64,000 nt of DNA, taken from positions 62,001 through 126,000 of the forward strand of contig NZ_SOMG01000002.1 in assembly GCF_004402045.1 (NCBI RefSeq). The letters are read 5' to 3'. Of this stretch, positions 60,865-64,000 are shown one piece after another; position 1 is the first letter of the stretch; every line of letters begins with the position of its first letter. Both the position numbers and the translations under genes were made by a program. The notes under the pieces were generated by a model. The model did not search any database. It was not told where the DNA came from and saw only the letters and a list, made by a program, of their open reading frames with translations. This DNA is from Lelliottia nimipressuralis. GTDB lineage: Bacteria; Pseudomonadota; Gammaproteobacteria; Enterobacterales; Enterobacteriaceae.

Positions 60865-62496
60865 TTAATACTCATCCCGCTCGTCATCTTCATCCGGCTG
60901 TTCCATCACACTGTACGCCACCGCGCAGAACAACGAATTGAGACGTTTCATATCGCCCAGCAGCCCCAGGTGTAGCGAACTGGTTTCAATACTCTGCACG
61001 TTCTGCTGGTGTAAACGCTCAACGTGGGCGTGCGAGTAGCGGCGGTTCAGAATGCGGAAACGATGCTTGTTACGGCGCAAGCGGCGCGCGCTCGGCACGT
61101 CGCTGGAAAAGAAGACCGACATGGCCAGCTTCAGGTTGCTCACCAGCTGTTCTTGCAGCGCCTCCAGCTCCTTCAGGCCTTCACCTGAGAACGCCCGACG
61201 CGCGGCCAACGATTTATCGGCGATCTCGCTGCCCATCCGTTCAACGATATCCGAGGCCTGTTCCAGGTTAAGCGACATCTCAATAATTTCGGCCCAGCGG
61301 CGTGACTCCTCCTCCGCCAGCTCATCCTGCGGAATGCGCGCCAGATAGAGCTTGATGGCGGTATAAAGCACGTTGATATCGTCCGCCAGTCTGCGCAGAT
61401 CTTTTTCTTCTCGCGGCTCGCCGTGCATCACCTTTTGCAGGCCTTCAAGCATGGTTTCCATGGCGTCGCCCATGCGCAGCGTCTCGCGAGCGGCATTCGC
61501 CAGCGCCAGGGCCGGGGTATCCAGCGCGGAGGTGTCCAGGTGCTTGGGTTTCAGGCGCGCATCCAGCTCCGGTTCATCCTGGATAAGGCGTTCGCAGAAG
61601 CGGGCCATCGGCTCAGCAAAAGGGACCATCGCCAGGCAGCGCACCAGGTTATAGAAAACGTGGAAATAGATCACCAGCTCCGCCTTCGGCAGCGGGAGGT
61701 TATCCATCAGGTTCGCCAGCGGATGAATAAAGGGCAGGATAATCAGGCTGCCCACCAGCTTAAACAGCAGGCTGCCGAGGGCCACGCGGCGGGCAGCAGC
61801 GTTAGCGGCGCTGTTATTGAGCATCGCCAGCAGGCCAGACCCGAGGTTAGCCCCAATCACCAGACATAGCGCGACCGGGAAGGAGATCGCTCCGGCGGCG
61901 GTTAAGGTCGCCGTCAGCAGCACCGCAGCCAGACTGGAGTAGCTGACGATGGCAAACACCGCGCCGATCAGCGCGTCCAGCATGATGTCACCGGTGAGGG
62001 AGGCGAAGATGACCTGAACACCGTTGGCCTCGGTGATAGGGGTGACCGCCTGCACAATCAGCTCCAGCGCCAGCAGGATCAGCCCGAGGCCAATCCCCAC
62101 GCGACCAAGCTGTCCGGCCCGCGTCTGTTTGCGGCCGAGGAAAAAGATCACGCCGAGAAAAATCAGCAGTGGCGACAGCCACGAGAGATCGAACGTCAGG
62201 ATACGCGCCATCAGCGCGGTACCCACATCCGCCCCCAGCACAATAACCAGCGCCGGGGCCAGCGCCACCAGATCCTGCGCCACAAAAGAGGTGACCAGCA
62301 GGGTTGTGGCGTTACTGCTCTGAACCAGTGCCGTCACGCCAATGCCCGCGCAGAAGGCGAGCGGCTTCTTCTCGACGCTACTGCTGAGAACGGTACGTAA
62401 ACGGGCACCAAAGACGCGCATCACGCCGGTACGGACGATATGGGTCCCCCAGACAAGCAGTGCGACTGCAGAGAGCAGATGTAACAGGGTCAGCAC
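60865..62496 (-). CDS. yjbB: Na+/phosphate cotransporter family protein YjbB
   Basis: This 543-residue protein has the same length as E. coli YjbB. The N-terminal half (~1-310) carries two inverted Na/Pi repeats with the signature QSSNATTLLVTSFVA (residues ~59-73) and its partner SYSSLAAVLLTATLTAAGA. The C-terminal ~200 residues form a PhoU-like helical domain (ARETLRMGDAMETMLEGL, EMSLNLEQASDIVERMGSE). In E. coli overexpression promotes phosphate export. Single gene between metH and ccdAB. Confidence 0.93.
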   Translation of the reverse strand: MLTLLHLLSAVALLVWGTHIVRTGVMRVFGARLRTVLSSSVEKKPLAFCAGIGVTALVQSSNATTLLVTSFVAQDLVALAPALVIVLGADVGTALMARILTFDLSWLSPLLIFLGVIFFLGRKQTRAGQLGRVGIGLGLILLALELIVQAVTPITEANGVQVIFASLTGDIMLDALIGAVFAIVSYSSLAAVLLTATLTAAGAISFPVALCLVIGANLGSGLLAMLNNSAANAAARRVALGSLLFKLVGSLIILPFIHPLANLMDNLPLPKAELVIYFHVFYNLVRCLAMVPFAEPMARFCERLIQDEPELDARLKPKHLDTSALDTPALALANAARETLRMGDAMETMLEGLQKVMHGEPREEKDLRRLADDINVLYTAIKLYLARIPQDELAEEESRRWAEIIEMSLNLEQASDIVERMGSEIADKSLAARRAFSGEGLKELEALQEQLVSNLKLAMSVFFSSDVPSARRLRRNKHRFRILNRRYSHAHVERLHQQNVQSIETSSLHLGLLGDMKRLNSLFCAVAYSVMEQPDEDDERDEY

Positions 62497-62556
62497 GGAA
62501 GGTTTTCCTCCTTATCGTTATTCGTTTTCCTTAGGTTCAGTATAAGGGTTTAAACG

Positions 62557-62591
62557 TAAGAAAGAGACAGGGCGCCCAATGAGCGCCCTGT
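62557..62591 (-). terminator. Intrinsic terminator of metH
   Basis: On the minus strand ACAGGGCGC pairs with GCGCCCTGT around a 7-base loop and is followed by CTCTTTCTT. It lies 21 bp after the metH stop. Confidence 0.75.
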
Positions 62592-62612
62592 TTGTTGTAA
62601 GGAAAAGTGACG

Positions 62613-64000
62613 TTAGTCGGCGTCGTAGCCCAGATTTGGCGCTAACCAGCGTTCAACTTCAGATACGCTCATCCCTTTACGCAGGGCATAATCTTCGATC
62701 TGATCGCGCTGCAGCTGCGCGACGGCGAAGTATTTGCTGTCCGGATGGCTGTAGTACCAGCCGGAAACGGACGCGCCCGGCCACATAGCGAACGACTCGG
62801 TGAGCTTCATACCGGTATGCGCCTCTACGTCCAGTAATTTCCATATGGTGCCCTTTTCAGTGTGTTCCGGACAGGCCGGGTAACCCGGTGCCGGACGAAT
62901 GCCCTGGTAGTTCTCGCGGATCAGCTCCTCGTTGCTGAGGTTTTCATTGGCCGCGTAGCCCCAGTGCACCTTACGCACGCGCTCATGCAGGTACTCGGCG
63001 AAGGCTTCCGCCAGGCGGTCGGCAATCGCTTTTACCATGATTTTATTGTAATCGTCGTGCTGTGCTTCGAACGCCTCCGCCAGGGCATCTTCTTCCAGAC
63101 CACCGGTCACGGCAAAGGCGCCGATGTAATCCGCTTTCCCGGAAAGCTTCGGTGCCACGAAATCGGCCAGGCAGTAGTTGGCAAAGCCCACTTTTTCGGT
63201 TTGCTGGCGCAGATGGCGGCTGACCGCCAGCACGTGGGTGCGGGTTTCATCACGATAAATTTCGATGTCATCACCCACGCGGTTCGCCGGGAAGAGCCCG
63301 ACCACGCCGCGTGGATTAAGGGTTTGTTCCGCACTCAGCTTATCCAGCATATCGTTGGCGTCTTTAAACAGGCGCTTCGCCTCTTCACCTACAACCTCAT
63401 CCTCCAGGATACGCGGATATTTGCCCGCCAGCGACCAGGTCATAAAGAACGGCGTCCAGTCGATGTAGTTGCGCAGCGTTTCGATGCTGGCGGTCACCTC
63501 CTGCACGCCCAGACGATGCGCGACCGGGGGCGTATAGCTCGACCAGTCAAAGGCCAGATCGTTATCGCGCGCCGCCTGCAACGTGACGGGCGGCGTGCGC
63601 GGTTTCTTGCGCCCGTGCTGGATGCGAACGGTTTCGTACTCTTTGCGGGTGCGCGCCACAAAATCATCACGCTGGGTGTCGGAGAGCAGCGCGGACACCA
63701 CGCCGACAGTGCGTGAGGCGTTCTGCACGTAAACCGTCGGGCCGCTGTAGTTCTGTTCGATTTTCACCGCCGTGTGCGCTTTCGAAGTGGTCGCCCCGCC
63801 AATCAGCAGTGGAATGGTGAAGCCCTGACGCTCCATCTCTTTTGCCACGTTGACCATCTCGTCCAGCGACGGGGTAATCAACCCCGAAAGACCGATCAGA
63901 TCGGCATTCACTTCGCGCGCGGTCTTGAGAATTTTATCTGCGGGCACCATCACGCCAAGGTCGATAATCTCGTAGTTATTACACTGCAGCACTACGCCGA
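62613..64000 (-). CDS. metH: Cobalamin-dependent methionine synthase MetH, C-terminal part (partial)
   Basis: The gene runs off the right edge; about 462 C-terminal residues are visible, from GVVLQCNNYEIIDLG to LGYDAD. This covers the second half of the cobalamin-binding domain (ADLIGLSGLITPSLDEM, PLLIGGATTSKAHTAVKI) and the whole AdoMet reactivation domain with RPAPGYPACPEHTEKG and ESFAMWPGASVSGWY. The domain reactivates oxidised cobalamin using AdoMet and flavodoxin. The His that ligates cobalt lies outside the window. It matches E. coli MetH closely. Confidence 0.97.
   Translation of the reverse strand, partial: GVVLQCNNYEIIDLGVMVPADKILKTAREVNADLIGLSGLITPSLDEMVNVAKEMERQGFTIPLLIGGATTSKAHTAVKIEQNYSGPTVYVQNASRTVGVVSALLSDTQRDDFVARTRKEYETVRIQHGRKKPRTPPVTLQAARDNDLAFDWSSYTPPVAHRLGVQEVTASIETLRNYIDWTPFFMTWSLAGKYPRILEDEVVGEEAKRLFKDANDMLDKLSAEQTLNPRGVVGLFPANRVGDDIEIYRDETRTHVLAVSRHLRQQTEKVGFANYCLADFVAPKLSGKADYIGAFAVTGGLEEDALAEAFEAQHDDYNKIMVKAIADRLAEAFAEYLHERVRKVHWGYAANENLSNEELIRENYQGIRPAPGYPACPEHTEKGTIWKLLDVEAHTGMKLTESFAMWPGASVSGWYYSHPDSKYFAVAQLQRDQIEDYALRKGMSVSEVERWLAPNLGYDAD

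Overview
The window is chromosomal DNA from a gamma-proteobacterium of the family Enterobacteriaceae, most likely Enterobacter or a near relative such as Lelliottia or Klebsiella. Almost every gene has a close Escherichia coli K-12 counterpart of nearly the same length. The order is not that of E. coli, and the extra genes (a TraF_2-family outer-membrane protein, a cupin, a PuuE-like transaminase, chromosomal ccdAB) fit a non-Escherichia enterobacterium. All comparisons with E. coli are from memory of sequences and maps; no search was run.

Layout. (1) 1-9787 matches the E. coli ~91.5-min region read backwards: end of qorA, pspG with a sigma-54 promoter, dusA, two accessory genes (TraF_2-like, cupin), zur, yjbJ, the lexA-dinF SOS operon with two LexA boxes, dgkA and plsB. 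(2) 9906-40279 matches the E. coli ~77-78-min region: gntRKU (gluconate), yhhW, yhhX, the sRNA ryhB with its Fur box, yhhY, ggt, yhhA, the ugpBAECQ glycerophosphodiester operon, livKHMGF/panM/livJ (branched-chain amino acids, pantothenate control), a GABA transaminase, rpoH, ftsYEX, rsmD, yhhL, yhhM, yhhN, and zntA with its ZntR operator. (3) 40367-64000 resumes the ~91-min region: ubiCA, the maltose regulon malK-lamB-malM and malEFG, psiE, yjbEFGH (exopolysaccharide), pgi, lysC, panS, yjbD, rluF, ccdAB, yjbB and the C-terminal part of metH.

Part 2 is therefore a ~30-kb block from the other side of oriC sitting between plsB and ubiA, which are neighbours in E. coli. The order and orientation can be produced by two overlapping inversions around oriC, and both joints carry REP-type palindromes.

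The genes mostly form known units: SOS response and phospholipid synthesis; gluconate uptake and phosphorylation; Pho-regulated glycerophosphodiester uptake; high-affinity Leu/Ile/Val uptake; the heat-shock sigma factor beside the cell-division and SRP-receptor operon; zinc uptake control (zur) and export (zntA); ubiquinone initiation; and maltodextrin uptake.

I found no new multigene system, phage, IS element, CRISPR array, tRNA or rRNA. The points most worth checking are the relocated block, a lysC leader that appears to have lost its lysine riboswitch, and a ccdAB toxin-antitoxin pair where E. coli has pepE. Smaller points are the accessory genes between dusA and zur and a recurring 33-bp palindromic repeat.
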